Notes: generated by a model not told the origin, from the letters alone. A stretch of 64,000 nucleotides of DNA from Verrucomicrobiia bacterium (GCA_026125285.1 JAHCLO010000021.1:58057-122056); one strand, 5' to 3'. Positions 52,099 to 61,438 are shown, counted from the stretch's first letter. Made by a program: numbers and translations.

Positions 52099-52875
52099 CT
52101 ATGGTTGTCGCACCCCGGTCCACTGCCGGTTGAAGGCGACAGCGTCTGCATAGCGAATTCCCCGTCCGCCAAAGATGTCCAGCGCCGAGCCGATCGTTAG
52201 GTCAACCTTCCCCTGTCCTGCTCGCGTGACTTCCTCCAAATCAGTCAGGGAGTTGGCGCCGCCGGCGTAGGTCATCGGAATCGGCGACCAACGGCCGAGC
52301 TTTTCCACAAGTTCACGATCTATGCCGCGGCACAGTCCCTCCACGTCCACCGCGTGGATCAAGAACTCCGCGCAATAGCCCGACAAGGATTGCAGCGTCT
52401 CCGCGCTGATTTCCAAGGCGGTGAAGTTCTGCCAGCGGTCCGTGACCACCAGGTAGATGTCCCCTCGACGACGACAACTCAAATCCAGGACCAATCGCTC
52501 TTTCCCCACCGTGGCGACCAACTGCTTCAGCCGCGCCCAATCCACCTGCCCTTCGCGAAACACCCAGGAAGTCACGATGACATGCGACGCCCCTGCTTCA
52601 AGCCAGGCCGAAGCGTTGTCAGCATTGATTCCGCCGCCGATTTGCAGTCCGCCCGGATACGCCGCCAGAGCCGCGCGAGCTGAATCCTCGTTGCCCGTTC
52701 CCAGCATGATGACATGCCCGCCGCGGAGTCCGTCCCGACGGTAAAGTTCGGCGTACCACGCGGCCGGACGCTCGGACACGAAGTTGGTGCGCAAACCGCC
52801 GGCCTCATCGCTCAACGTGCTACCGACGATCTGTTTTACCCGGCCTTCGTGGAGATCAATGCAGGGACGAAACAT
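52099..52875 (-). CDS. hisA: HisA, eukaryotic-type ProFAR isomerase
   Basis: 258 residues. Isomerises ProFAR to PRFAR in histidine synthesis, a TIM barrel. The beginning FRPCIDLHEGRVKQIVGSTL and SERPAAWYAELYRRDGLRGG-HVIML match yeast/plant HIS6 rather than the common bacterial HisA (AIDLxxGxxVRL). The catalytic Asp is in CIDL, with further sites LQIGGGINADNASAWLEAG, LVLDLSCRR, IHAVDVEGL and MTYAGGANSLTDLE. A lone gene without other his genes nearby. Confidence 0.92.
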   Translation of the reverse strand: MFRPCIDLHEGRVKQIVGSTLSDEAGGLRTNFVSERPAAWYAELYRRDGLRGGHVIMLGTGNEDSARAALAAYPGGLQIGGGINADNASAWLEAGASHVIVTSWVFREGQVDWARLKQLVATVGKERLVLDLSCRRRGDIYLVVTDRWQNFTALEISAETLQSLSGYCAEFLIHAVDVEGLCRGIDRELVEKLGRWSPIPMTYAGGANSLTDLEEVTRAGQGKVDLTIGSALDIFGGRGIRYADAVAFNRQWTGVRQP

Positions 52876-53043
52876 TGGCTCAAACTAGAATTCGTCCGTG
52901 CAAGTTCAAAGCGCAAAGTGGCGGATGCTGGTCAACGGCAAACTCAACGAACGCTCTACTGAGAACGCTTGAGACGGAGTGTGCCTGGGTGGCGATTCGC
53001 ATTTCCACTTTTCCACGGGCGTCATTTCTCCTAGCGTCGGTTC

Positions 53044-54225
53044 GTGCAACCAAAGGTCAAACCCTCGAAACCCGGCTGCCTCATCATCGGTCTCATGTCG
53101 GGCACGTCGGCGGACGGCATAGATGCAGTGGTCGCGGAGATCCATGGCCGCGGGCGCGGGGTGCAGGCCCGGTTGCGAACCCACATCCACCGGGCGTTTC
53201 CTCCGGCGTTTCGCCAGCGTGTGCTCGATGCTTGCCTCCACGGAACCGTCGCGGAAATCTGCGAATTGAATTTTGTCTTGGGAGAAATGTTCGCCCACGC
53301 CGCATTGCTCGCCATCCGCCAAGCCGACCTCAAACCGCGTGACATTTTCGCCATCGGCTCCCATGGCCAAACGGTACATCACCTGCCAAATGCGAGGACT
53401 CCGTCCACGCTGCAAATCGGCGAGCCGGCCATCATCGCCGAACGCACCGGCATCACCACCGTGGCCGACTTTCGGGTGCGCGACATGGCGGCGGGAGGCC
53501 AGGGTGCTCCGCTGGTTCCTTACGCGGATTGGGTCTTGTTCACCCACCCCACCCGGCCCCGCATCGTTCAGAACCTCGGCGGCATTGGCAACCTGACCTT
53601 CCTGCGACCGCACGCCGGACTGGACGAGGTCGTTGCGTTCGACACCGGCCCCGGCAACATGGTGTTGGATGCGGTGGTCGCCACGCTCACCAAAGGACGC
53701 GAAGCCTTTGACCGCAAGGGACGCCGGGCGGCGCGTGGCGCTGTCTGCCAGCCCTTGCTGGCGGAGATGATGACGCACCCTTTTCTCATGCGCCGCCCTC
53801 CCAAGACAACCGGGCGCGAGGAATTCGGGGAAACCTTTGTCCGATCCGTCCTCCGGTCCGCCCGCCAACTGCGTTTGCCGGATGACGACGTAGTAGCCAC
53901 GGTCACCGCGTTCACGGCGGAGAGCATCGCCCAAGCGTATCGGCGTTTTGTATTGCCCAAACTTTCCGCCAAGCAGTTGGCACAATTGCAGATCATCCTT
54001 GGCGGCGGCGGCGTCAGGAATCACACCCTCTTCCGGATGCTGGACGAAAGGTTGGGTGCGGGCGAGTTATGCACTCACGAGGAATTCGGGATTGCCAGTG
54101 CGGCCAAGGAAGCGCTCGCGTTTGCCCTCCTCGCGCACGAAACCCTGCGCGGCCAGCCCAGCAACGTGCCGACGGCCACCGGCGCGAAGAAAGCTGTCAT
54201 CCTCGGCAAGATCGTCCCTGGATGA
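53044..54225 (+). CDS. anmK: anhydro-N-acetylmuramic acid kinase
   Basis: 393 residues from GTG 53044. Opens and phosphorylates 1,6-anhydroMurNAc with ATP, giving MurNAc-6-P during peptidoglycan recycling. Motifs: GLMSGTSADGIDAVV, GSHGQTVHHLP, IGEPAIIAERTGITTVADFR, QNLGGIGNLT, FDTGPGNMVLD (catalytic Asp region) and GGGGVRNHTLF. No murQ nearby. Confidence 0.96.
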   Translation: MQPKVKPSKPGCLIIGLMSGTSADGIDAVVAEIHGRGRGVQARLRTHIHRAFPPAFRQRVLDACLHGTVAEICELNFVLGEMFAHAALLAIRQADLKPRDIFAIGSHGQTVHHLPNARTPSTLQIGEPAIIAERTGITTVADFRVRDMAAGGQGAPLVPYADWVLFTHPTRPRIVQNLGGIGNLTFLRPHAGLDEVVAFDTGPGNMVLDAVVATLTKGREAFDRKGRRAARGAVCQPLLAEMMTHPFLMRRPPKTTGREEFGETFVRSVLRSARQLRLPDDDVVATVTAFTAESIAQAYRRFVLPKLSAKQLAQLQIILGGGGVRNHTLFRMLDERLGAGELCTHEEFGIASAAKEALAFALLAHETLRGQPSNVPTATGAKKAVILGKIVPG

Positions 54226-54413
54226 GCCGGCCCGCCGCAGGATGGATCTGCAAGGCATCCTGGCCATGCTGGCTGGCTTGAAGTTCAAAAAACACTTGCT
54301 GCTGCCGGCACTCTCCGCGGCCTGAAAACGGTGCGCACCTTGCCACACATTTTTCTACAAAGGGACTGACGCTGCGGGGTGACAAGCCTGAGTGGTTTCG
54401 TTAATCTCCGCGG

Positions 54414-55436
54414 ATGAGTGCTCGCTATGTAACGAGGTTGGGGTTGGCTGTTGTCGCGGTTGGGTTCGTAATCGTGTCGGGAACCGGTTGTCGTTCGTGC
54501 CTGACGCCGGAGCCGCCCGTGTTTTCCGGCAATCCGGTTTTCCCCGGCTGGTATGCCGACCCGGAGGGGATCGTGTTCGGTGACCGCTACTGGATTTACC
54601 CGACCTACTCTGCGCCCTACAACCAGCAGGTCTTTCTGGACGCATTTTCCTCGCCCGACCTGGTGACGTGGACCAAACACAGTCGCATCCTCGACACCAA
54701 CGCCGTGCCGTGGGTGTGGCGGGCCATGTGGGCGCCGGCGATCGTGAAGAACAACGGAAAGTATTTTCTGTTCTTTGCCGGCAACGATATTCAGAACAAT
54801 GAACAAGTCGGCGGTATCGGTGTCGCCGTGGCGGACAAACCGGAGGGACCGTTCCAGGATTATCTGGGCAAGCCGCTGATTGGTAAATTCCATAACGGGG
54901 CCCAGCCGATTGACCAGTTCGTTTTCAAGGACAAGGACGGACAGTTCTACATGTATTACGGCGGCTGGCGGCACTGCAACGTTGTGAAGCTGAAAAACGA
55001 CTTCACCGGTTTCGAGCCGTTCGCCGACGGCACGGTGTTCAAGGAAATCACGCCGCAAGGTTACGTGGAAGGGCCGTTCATGTTCATCCGCAACGGCAAG
55101 TATTACTTCATGTGGTCGGAGGGCGGCTGGACCGGGCCGAATTATTCCGTGGCGTATGCGATTGCCGATTCACCACTCGGACCGTTCAAACGCCTTGCCA
55201 GGATTCTTCAACAGGACCCGACGGTGGCGACGGGTGCGGGACATCACTCCGTGATTCAACTGCCGGGCAAGGATGTTTACTACATCGTCTATCACCGCCG
55301 GCCGCTGGGCGAGAAGGATGGAAATCATCGCGTGGTCTGCATTGACCGGATGGAATTCGACGAACAGGGTTTCATCCAGCCGGTGAAGATCACGTTTGAA
55401 GGCGTGGAACGGCAGCCGTTGCGCCGGCGAAGATAG
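54414..55436 (+). CDS. GH43-like five-bladed propeller lipoprotein
   Basis: 340 residues, lipobox VSGTGC. The GH43/62/32 superfamily pattern is visible: NPVFPGWYADPEGIVFGDRY (catalytic Asp), WAPAIVKNNGKYFLFFAGND (second Asp region replaced by AP), PIDQFVFKDKDGQFYMYYGG, and YVEGPFMFIRNGKYYFMWSE (catalytic Glu in VEGP). Likely an arabinan/xylan or galactan exo-hydrolase at the cell surface; substrate unknown. Confidence 0.9.
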   Translation: MSARYVTRLGLAVVAVGFVIVSGTGCRSCLTPEPPVFSGNPVFPGWYADPEGIVFGDRYWIYPTYSAPYNQQVFLDAFSSPDLVTWTKHSRILDTNAVPWVWRAMWAPAIVKNNGKYFLFFAGNDIQNNEQVGGIGVAVADKPEGPFQDYLGKPLIGKFHNGAQPIDQFVFKDKDGQFYMYYGGWRHCNVVKLKNDFTGFEPFADGTVFKEITPQGYVEGPFMFIRNGKYYFMWSEGGWTGPNYSVAYAIADSPLGPFKRLARILQQDPTVATGAGHHSVIQLPGKDVYYIVYHRRPLGEKDGNHRVVCIDRMEFDEQGFIQPVKITFEGVERQPLRRRR

Positions 55437-55807
55437 ACACCAAGCGCGTGACGACTCCCGGCTTGCAGGGCGTTTCAAGCTGGCGGCCAACGAGCAGTGA
55501 TTGAACCGCTTTCCGAAGCGAGTCGGCTCTGACTTCTCTCTCCAGTTCAGATGGAGCAGACTCAGGTTCGCCAACTACAAAGTTCGTGCGAAGCTGCGAC
55601 CTCCAAAATGGGACGGGCATTGTGACCATGAAGAACGTACTGCCGCGCCTCTCGCCGGCAGATCACATTCCTTGGTATTCAGCATGAACTGCCGGCGCGA
55701 CGCCCGGCAGCACGTTGAGGTTTACGGGGCGCGGTGCTGATCCAGTGCTTGACGGCTTCAAACAATGTCGCTACGCCATGTCCCGACCAGCGACCAGCAG
55801 ACCGCCT

Positions 55808-57325
55808 ATGAAATCAGCCATTCTTGCCTTGGATCAGGGGACCACGAGTTCGCGGGCCATTGTCTTCGACCACGCGGGCGCCATCCGCGCGGTGGCCCAG
55901 CGAGAATTCCGCCAGCTTTATCCACAAGCCGGCTGGGTCGAGCATGATCCCCGTGAAATCTGGCAAACGCAATTGGACACGGCCAAAGAGGCGCTGGCCA
56001 CGGCCAGGTTGACCGCCGCGGACATTGCCGCCATCGGCATCACCAATCAACGCGAAACCACGTTGCTCTGGGACCGGCGCACCGGCGAGCCGGTGCATAA
56101 CGCCATCGTCTGGCAGGATCGGCGCACCGCCAGGTTTTGCGACGACTTGAAACGCGCCGGTCATGCAGCGTTGGTTCAGCGGAAGTCGGGGCTGGTGATT
56201 GACGCCTATTTCTCCGGCAGCAAGCTGCGCTGGCTCCTGGATCACGTGCCGGGCGCCCGCGAACGCGCGCAGCGGGGCGAACTGGCGTTTGGCACCGTGG
56301 ACACCTGGCTGCTCTGGAATCTCAGCCGCGGCGCGCTTCACATCACCGATCCGAGCAACGCTTCGCGGACCATGCTCTTCAACCTGAACGGGGAGTGGGA
56401 CGATGAATTGCTGCGCGTGCTCGAGGTGCCGCGCGCAGTGCTGCCCCGCGTCTGTTCGTCGAGCGAAATCTACGGCGAAACGGCGGCGGGCGTGTTCGAT
56501 GCGCCGATCCCCATCGGCGGCATTGCCGGCGACCAACAGGCGGCGTTGTTCGGGCAGAATTGTTTTTCCCGCGGTCTGGCCAAAAGCACCTACGGCACGG
56601 GTTGTTTCATGCTGATGAACATCGGTTCGCAACCCACCCTGTCCAAACATCAGTTGCTCACCACCGTGGCGTGGCAGGCGGGCGGACAAACGGATTTTGC
56701 GCTCGAAGGCAGCATCTTCATTGGCGGCGCGGTCGTGCAATGGTTGCGGGACGGACTGGGGATCATCAAATCGTCCGCTGAGATTGAAGCCCTCGCCGGC
56801 TCGGTGCCGGATTGCGGCGGGGTTTACCTCGTGCCGGCCTTCGCCGGTTTGGGCGCGCCGCATTGGGATCAATACGCCCGCGGCACGATCACCGGGCTGA
56901 CGCGCGGCACCACCACCGGACATATCGCCCGCGCCGCCCTCGAGGGCATTGCGTTTCAAGTGGCGGACGTCCTCGAAGTGATGAACCGCGATTCTGGCGG
57001 GGTGATGAACGAACTGCGCGTGGACGGCGGCGCCTCGGTCAACAATCTCCTGATGCAGTTTCAGGCGGACCTGCTGCAAGTGCCGGTGGTGCGCCCCAAG
57101 GTGGTTGAAACCACGGCCCTCGGCGCCGCCTATCTCGGCGGACTCGCGGCTGGTTTCTGGAAAGGCCGCGACGAAGTCACCCGGTCGTGGCAGGCGGATC
57201 GCGCGTTTGAGCCGCGGATGAGCGCCGACGAGGCGGCTCACCGCCGCCGTCGTTGGGCCGAGGCGCTCAATCGGGCGCGCGATTGGGAGGAACACTCCAA
57301 GGTGAAAGCGACGGCAAACCTTTAA
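55808..57325 (+). CDS. glpK: glycerol kinase
   Basis: 505 residues from ATG 55808; the frame is open further up. Phosphorylates glycerol to glycerol-3-phosphate with ATP. FGGY motifs: [79 protein letters not shown] and [20 protein letters not shown]. Followed after 16 bp by the aquaglyceroporin gene, forming a glycerol-uptake operon. Confidence 0.97.
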   Translation: MKSAILALDQGTTSSRAIVFDHAGAIRAVAQREFRQLYPQAGWVEHDPREIWQTQLDTAKEALATARLTAADIAAIGITNQRETTLLWDRRTGEPVHNAIVWQDRRTARFCDDLKRAGHAALVQRKSGLVIDAYFSGSKLRWLLDHVPGARERAQRGELAFGTVDTWLLWNLSRGALHITDPSNASRTMLFNLNGEWDDELLRVLEVPRAVLPRVCSSSEIYGETAAGVFDAPIPIGGIAGDQQAALFGQNCFSRGLAKSTYGTGCFMLMNIGSQPTLSKHQLLTTVAWQAGGQTDFALEGSIFIGGAVVQWLRDGLGIIKSSAEIEALAGSVPDCGGVYLVPAFAGLGAPHWDQYARGTITGLTRGTTTGHIARAALEGIAFQVADVLEVMNRDSGGVMNELRVDGGASVNNLLMQFQADLLQVPVVRPKVVETTALGAAYLGGLAAGFWKGRDEVTRSWQADRAFEPRMSADEAAHRRRRWAEALNRARDWEEHSKVKATANL

Positions 57326-57341
57326 CCAAACCCAACCCACC

Positions 57342-58088
57342 ATGCATCCCTACCTGGCGGAATTCATCGGCACGACCTTGCTCGTTGTTTTCGGCAACGG
57401 CGTCGTGGCCAACGTCGTGCTGGCGCGCACCAAGGGCCACAATTCCGGGTGGATTGTGATCACGGCGGGCTGGGCCTTCGCGGTCTTCATCGGCGCGTTC
57501 TGCGCGGCCCCGTTCAGCGGGGCGCACATCAATCCGGCGGTCACGATCGCCCTGGCCGTGGCCGGGAAACTGGCCGCCAGCAAGGTGGCCGGTTACCTCT
57601 TGGCGCAACTGCTGGGCGGAATCGCCGGCGGGACGCTGGTCTTCCTTTTCTATCGCGAACATTTCAAGGTTTCAGACAACGCGGACGGCAAGCTGGCGTG
57701 CTTCTGCACGGCCCCGAACATCCGCAGAATCCCGCAGGCATTGTTCTGTGAAATCTTTGGCACGTTCGTGCTCATCCTGCCCATCTTTCTCATGACGGAA
57801 CCGACGGTAAGACTGGCGGTGGGCGCGGACACGGTGGAAACACCCATCGGCCTGGGCACGATCGGCCTGATCCCGGTGGCGCTGCTCGTGTTTGGCATCG
57901 GCCTCTCGCTGGGCGGCACGACCGGCTACGCCATCAATCCCGCCCGCGACCTTGGCCCCCGGATTGCCCACGCGCTGCTGCCGGTGCCCGGCAAACGAAA
58001 CAGCGATTGGGCTTACGCCTGGGTGCCGGTGGCGGGTCCGGTCATCGGTGCGCTGCTGGCCGCATTGGCACACTCCCTCCTGCTTTGA
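57342..58088 (+). CDS. glpF: glycerol facilitator / aquaporin (MIP family)
   Basis: 248 residues, six membrane helices. Both NPA boxes are present (FSGAHINPAVTIALAVA and GYAINPARDLGPR); the Asp after the second NPAR is typical of glycerol-permeable channels. Passive glycerol uptake across the inner membrane, with GlpK trapping it as glycerol-3-phosphate. Same operon as glpK. Confidence 0.95.
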   Translation: MHPYLAEFIGTTLLVVFGNGVVANVVLARTKGHNSGWIVITAGWAFAVFIGAFCAAPFSGAHINPAVTIALAVAGKLAASKVAGYLLAQLLGGIAGGTLVFLFYREHFKVSDNADGKLACFCTAPNIRRIPQALFCEIFGTFVLILPIFLMTEPTVRLAVGADTVETPIGLGTIGLIPVALLVFGIGLSLGGTTGYAINPARDLGPRIAHALLPVPGKRNSDWAYAWVPVAGPVIGALLAALAHSLLL

Positions 58089-58232
58089 CCGACAGCGGCG
58101 CGGCAAATGTAGCTCCGCAAACATGAGCGACGAACACTCAACCGAGTATTGCACGGCCTTTGAGGGGTTCAGCCTCAAAACTTCGCTCGTGAGTTCTTGG
58201 CCAGTACCGTGACAAACAAATTCCGAGACCAG

Positions 58233-58490
58233 GTAGGGCGCGTCACTCCGTGCGCGCCGCCGCCTGCCAATGGCTTTCCCAAAGGCGCGCAGGGGACTGA
58301 CGCGCCCTACCCGCGCCACGCAGGATGAATCGAAACCTCTTGGTCGCATTTGCTCCGTGATAAGCGACAAGAACCGCGATGAATGTGCAGGAATCATGGC
58401 TGGACAAAGTGATGTAAAACCTCCATCTACTGGCGAGCAGATTATGACGATAAACTCCAACCCAATTTGTCGCTCACTTAACTGTTAGGC
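58233..58490 (+). repeat. 258-bp block, copy 1, ending in a cassette core site
   Basis: Starts with a 78-bp palindrome (GTAGGGCGCGTCACTCC ... GGACTGACGCGCCCTAC, 58233-58310) and ends TGTCGCTCACTTAACTGTTAGGC, the last seven bases being a GTTRRRY core (58484-58490). A second copy with scattered changes lies at 61888-62144. Both directly precede a cassette gene. A frame of 72 codons ending SLNC is open in both copies but shows no domain; I do not annotate it. Confidence 0.85.
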
Positions 58491-58511
58491 CGGTGACATC
58501 TGATCACACCA

Positions 58512-58943
58512 ATGAAAACATCAAACACATACATGATAGTAGCACGTTGGGTTTTTCTCATACCCGCAGTGCTGGTAGCCGCGGCTTCCGTGAGGCTGGG
58601 GTTTTTGCTCATAGCTCAAGTCACCTTCTGGCCGTACTTGGGGCCGATGCACTTTGCCAGCCGTCTGTTCGTTGAGTCTCTGGCTGGTTTTTCCGTAGGA
58701 GCGGCCGCTACGCTGGTCGCGCTGGTTCTGGCTCCAGCACCCGGCAGGAAAGTGTCTCCCTTGTGCGCGTCTATCATTGGCGTTCTTGGCCTAACGGCGA
58801 GTGTGATCACCTTTCTTCAGCATGATTATTGGGCGGGAACTAGTTATATTCTGTTGGCGCTTGCTCCTGCGGTGATTTGGTTTGGCGTGGCGCGGATACC
58901 CGGGCAGATGGAAGGAGTAGAGAGTGCGATGCCGACGGCCTAA
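58512..58943 (+). CDS. cassette gene: four-helix membrane protein
   Basis: 143 residues with four predicted membrane helices (WVFLIPAVLVAAASVRLGF, LAGFSVGAAATLVALVLAPA, CASIIGVLGLTASVITFLQ, YILLALAPAVIWFGVARI). No known family. Its stop codon TAA is part of the GCCTAAC core of the following attC, and a GTTAGGC core lies 22 bp before the start codon: the exact layout of an integron gene cassette. Orphan cassette genes of this type are commonly species- or strain-specific. Confidence 0.78.
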   Translation: MKTSNTYMIVARWVFLIPAVLVAAASVRLGFLLIAQVTFWPYLGPMHFASRLFVESLAGFSVGAAATLVALVLAPAPGRKVSPLCASIIGVLGLTASVITFLQHDYWAGTSYILLALAPAVIWFGVARIPGQMEGVESAMPTA

Positions 58944-59033
58944 CCAATTGAGCGACCGAATGAGCGGCCAGCACCGCCGTCGTCAATTCGGGGCGCTATG
59001 GACGGCCGCTCATCGGTCCTCTCTGCGTTAGGC
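58938..59033 (+). other. attC recombination site with extrahelical base
   Basis: 96 bp. R'' GCCTAAC (58938-58944) and R' GTTAGGC (59027-59033) are perfectly complementary. Inner arms GACCGAATGAGCGGCC (58954-58969) and GGCCGCTCATCGGTC (59004-59018) pair completely except for one extra A on the left arm, the extrahelical base that orients IntI on single-stranded attC. The next gene starts 4 bp after the site. Confidence 0.9.
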
Positions 59034-59037
59034 GACT

Positions 59038-59619
59038 ATGCGCCGCTTTATCATCATAGCCGGTTGTCTGGTTGTTGCGCTCCTCATCGGAATTGTCGCG
59101 CTTGTCCTGTTGGAGAATCCTCAAGCTCAGGTCGCCGCAGTTCGGACACGTTTTGAGCAGATCCCCAACGTCAGACTCACTTACATTTCAGACCTCACGA
59201 AGCAGGCGTCACAGGTCATCACAGCCGACATTGAGGTGTCTGGGAAGGGACAGATGAGCTTCACAGGGTTGAGCACGAGTTCGTTTGGGAGTGCGTCGCG
59301 GATTCGCCTGAGCGGCATCGGCCCATACGGTTTTCGGATGCGCCGATTGGTGGGCACACAGGAGGCGTATGGTTACGATATTGATATTGGACCGTCGTCA
59401 CCGATTCCGGCTGCCCGGAGCTTGGGCATTACCAGCGTTCAGTCAGCCATTGCGCACTACGACGAGTTGCTCGCGCTTGTTGCACATTGGCCAGTCACGA
59501 CGAACGAGTGGCCGAGTGGTTGGCCGCCCAAGAAAGGCGAGTGGTCGAAAAAGTCAGACGAGGAGATTCACTTTCCGGACTCGCCGAGAGGGGATTACTA
59601 TTTTTGCTTGAAGCGATGA
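59038..59619 (+). CDS. cassette gene: membrane-anchored protein of unknown function
   Basis: 193 residues from ATG 59038, 4 bp after an attC. One N-terminal membrane helix (FIIIAGCLVVALLIGIVALVLL) anchors a ~165-residue domain outside the membrane with no family that I recognise; WLPTTNEWPSGWPPKK-like Trp/Pro-rich sequence occurs near the C-terminus (HWPVTTNEWPSGWPPKKGEW). It is followed 10 bp later by another attC. Confidence 0.75.
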   Translation: MRRFIIIAGCLVVALLIGIVALVLLENPQAQVAAVRTRFEQIPNVRLTYISDLTKQASQVITADIEVSGKGQMSFTGLSTSSFGSASRIRLSGIGPYGFRMRRLVGTQEAYGYDIDIGPSSPIPAARSLGITSVQSAIAHYDELLALVAHWPVTTNEWPSGWPPKKGEWSKKSDEEIHFPDSPRGDYYFCLKR

Positions 59620-59629
59620 GACACGAGTC

Positions 59630-59751
59630 ACCTAACACCCCAAAGGAATGTAGAGAACGCGGGGGCGTGAGGAGCGGGAGAGGTTGATTTCGTTGGCGCT
59701 GTCCTTGGCACCTGACGCCGCCCCCGTGTTCTTTACATTCCCGGGTTGAAC
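59630..59751 (+). other. attC-like recombination site (122 bp)
   Basis: R'' ACCTAAC (59630-59636) and R' GTTGAAC (59745-59751). Arms GGAATGTAGAGAACGCGGGG and CCCCCGTGTTCTTTACATTC form a long hairpin. Nearly identical to the minus-strand site at 42119-42240 and to the left half at 62487-62551. The mismatch between R'' and R' is expected when the TTRRRY part comes from a different cassette. Confidence 0.82.
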
Positions 59752-59834
59752 GCAGCCGCGGTCAAAGGTTCGTGGGCCGGTTCACCGCACGCTTTGCGGA
59801 AAGCCTCCCGCCCGGTCCCCATGAACCGCTGCTC

Positions 59835-59938
59835 GGAGCGCGGACAGCCTTGTCCGCGCGAACCAGTGTGCCGGAACTCGCCCCGTGAGATGACGCAGGC
59901 TATCTCACCGGGCGAGCGGACAAGGCTGTCCGCGCTCC
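59835..59938. repeat. 104-bp palindromic repeat (GGAGCGCGGACAGCC family)
   Basis: Starts GGAGCGCGGACAGCCTTGTC and ends GACAAGGCTGTCCGCGCTCC, perfect inverted ends, with inner arms GTGAGATGACG and TATCTCACCGGG. Flanked by ATGAACC and GGTTCAT. Related copy at 63560-63635. The rest of 59752-60000 holds no gene. Confidence 0.88.
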
Positions 59939-60041
59939 GGGGTTCATGGCCCCGAGGCGCGTCCATTGATGGAAGTCGAGACTTTCCATGAACCTCCAGG
60001 ATAGGGGTAGGGACAAGGGATTGAACCTTGCCCCTCCCTCC

Positions 60042-60074
60042 GAACCGGACAGGCGGGTCTCCCGCATCCGGCTC
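60042..60074 (-). ncRNA. group II intron domain V
   Basis: Minus strand: GAGCCGGATGCGGGAGACCC followed by GCCTGTCCGGTTC, the conserved catalytic hairpin (GAGCCGGAUG...CCGGUUC) of bacterial introns with a GAGA-type tetraloop. Domain VI follows toward 60001. Confidence 0.88.
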
Positions 60075-60079
60075 TCCAG

Positions 60080-61438
60080 TCAGTGGGTTCGTATCGCTAC
60101 GATTGTCCGCGTCCACGCGTGTTCCGCTGCCAAGGACAGCAGCCCACGGCGGGCAAACCATTCATTCGGCCAGCGGTGTTGGGCCGCTCCCAACCCTTGC
60201 CGCGTCCGGCCGCGCCGCTTTTCCAGCAGACTCCTCAAGCGTCTTCGCACATACCCGTCCACCGCGTCAAACGTGTTGGCCTTGCTGTGCTGGAAATACT
60301 CATACCAGCCGCGCAAACTCCGGTTCACGTCCGTCACAATGTCGCCCAGACTCCGCCCGCTCAGGCGCGGGGTCTTGGCTCGCAGCTTCGCTCTCAGCTT
60401 CTCAAGGCTCTTCTGCCGCGGCCATCTCATGCCCCGCTCGAAGTGATACCCCAGGAAGTCGAACCCGCCGCGTTGGGTCGCGTCCACCACCCGCGTCTTT
60501 TCCGGGTGCAACGTCAGCCCCGCTCCGCTCCCCCACGCCGCCACCGCCGCCAGCGCCGCTTGCGCTTCGGCTTCAGTGCGGCACAGGATCACGAAGTCGT
60601 CCGCGTAGCGCACCAGCTCCCAGCCCGCCGCCGCCATCCGGTGGTCGAGCGGATTGAGATACAGGTTCGCCAGCAGCGGGCTGATGACGCCGCCTTGGGG
60701 CGTGCCGCACTCGGTGGGTTGCCAACCTTTGGCCTCTTCCAGCACGCCGGCGCCAAGGAAACTTTCCACCAGCGCCAGCACCCGTCCGTCGGCCACGCGT
60801 TGTTTCAACAACGCCAGGAGCCGCTCGTGCGGAATCGTGTCGAAGTAGCTTTTCAGGTCGGCGTCCACCACCCAGTGCTGCCCCGCTTTCAGCAGCGTGT
60901 CCACGCGCCGCAGCGCGTCCTTGGCGCCTTTCCCCGGTCGGAAGCCGTAGCTGTGCTCGGCGAAGTCCGTCTCGAAGATCGGTTCCAGAACGTGCCGCAG
61001 CGCGCCTTGCACGATGCGGTCGCGCACCGCCGGAATGCCCAGCGGTCGCGGCTCGTGGCTCCCGGGCTTGGGTATCCAGGCCCGCCGTACCGGTTGCGGA
61101 CGATACGTCCCGGTGCGCAGTTGTTCGTGCAGCCGCTGAAGTTCTCTCCCCGCGTGCCGCGCAAAGTGCGCCACCGTTTGGCCATCCGCTCCCGCGCTCC
61201 CGCCGTTGCGCCATGCCTTCGCGAAGGCGCTTTGCAGATTGGCGGGCGCATAGGTCTTGTCCATGAGGCTGAACCAGACCCGGTTTGCTGGCTCACTCGC
61301 CGTGAGCCGCGTCAACATGCGCTCCGTCCAGACGCTCCGTTCCACCCACCACCAGCGGTCGTGGGCTTCTCCGGCTTGTTTAGGCGGCGTTGCCACCGCC
61401 ACTGCCGTCGGTTGTTGTTCGTTCGTCTGGGCTTTCAC
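60080..61438 (-). CDS. ltrA: group II intron reverse transcriptase/maturase
   Basis: 452 residues. RT blocks: RRAWIPKPGSHEPRPLGIPA (RT2), DRIVQGALRHVLEPIFE, HSYGFRPGKGAKDALR (RT3), VVDADLKSYFDTIPHERLL (RT4, first Asp), CGTPQGGVISPLLANLYLNP, and the active-site RYADDFVILCR (RT5). The maturase X domain has RGWYEYFQHSKANTFDAVDG-YVRRRLRS, and the short C-terminal tail HRWPNEWFARRGLLSLAAEH is characteristic of class C/attC-associated introns, with no HNH endonuclease domain. Splices and reinserts the intron RNA. Complete frame. Confidence 0.95.
   Translation of the reverse strand: MKAQTNEQQPTAVAVATPPKQAGEAHDRWWWVERSVWTERMLTRLTASEPANRVWFSLMDKTYAPANLQSAFAKAWRNGGSAGADGQTVAHFARHAGRELQRLHEQLRTGTYRPQPVRRAWIPKPGSHEPRPLGIPAVRDRIVQGALRHVLEPIFETDFAEHSYGFRPGKGAKDALRRVDTLLKAGQHWVVDADLKSYFDTIPHERLLALLKQRVADGRVLALVESFLGAGVLEEAKGWQPTECGTPQGGVISPLLANLYLNPLDHRMAAAGWELVRYADDFVILCRTEAEAQAALAAVAAWGSGAGLTLHPEKTRVVDATQRGGFDFLGYHFERGMRWPRQKSLEKLRAKLRAKTPRLSGRSLGDIVTDVNRSLRGWYEYFQHSKANTFDAVDGYVRRRLRSLLEKRRGRTRQGLGAAQHRWPNEWFARRGLLSLAAEHAWTRTIVAIRTH

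Noticed and set aside
58270..58488. 72-codon ORF also open in the second copy of the 258-bp block (61924-62142)
   Set aside because: Its beginning is the palindromic repeat, substitutions between copies are not biased to synonymous sites and its end lies in the cassette core, so it is probably not a gene.
60005..60040. GGTTCAATCCCTTG-like sequence resembling a tRNA T-arm
   Set aside because: It follows group II domain V immediately and fits domain VI; no acceptor, D or anticodon arms are present.
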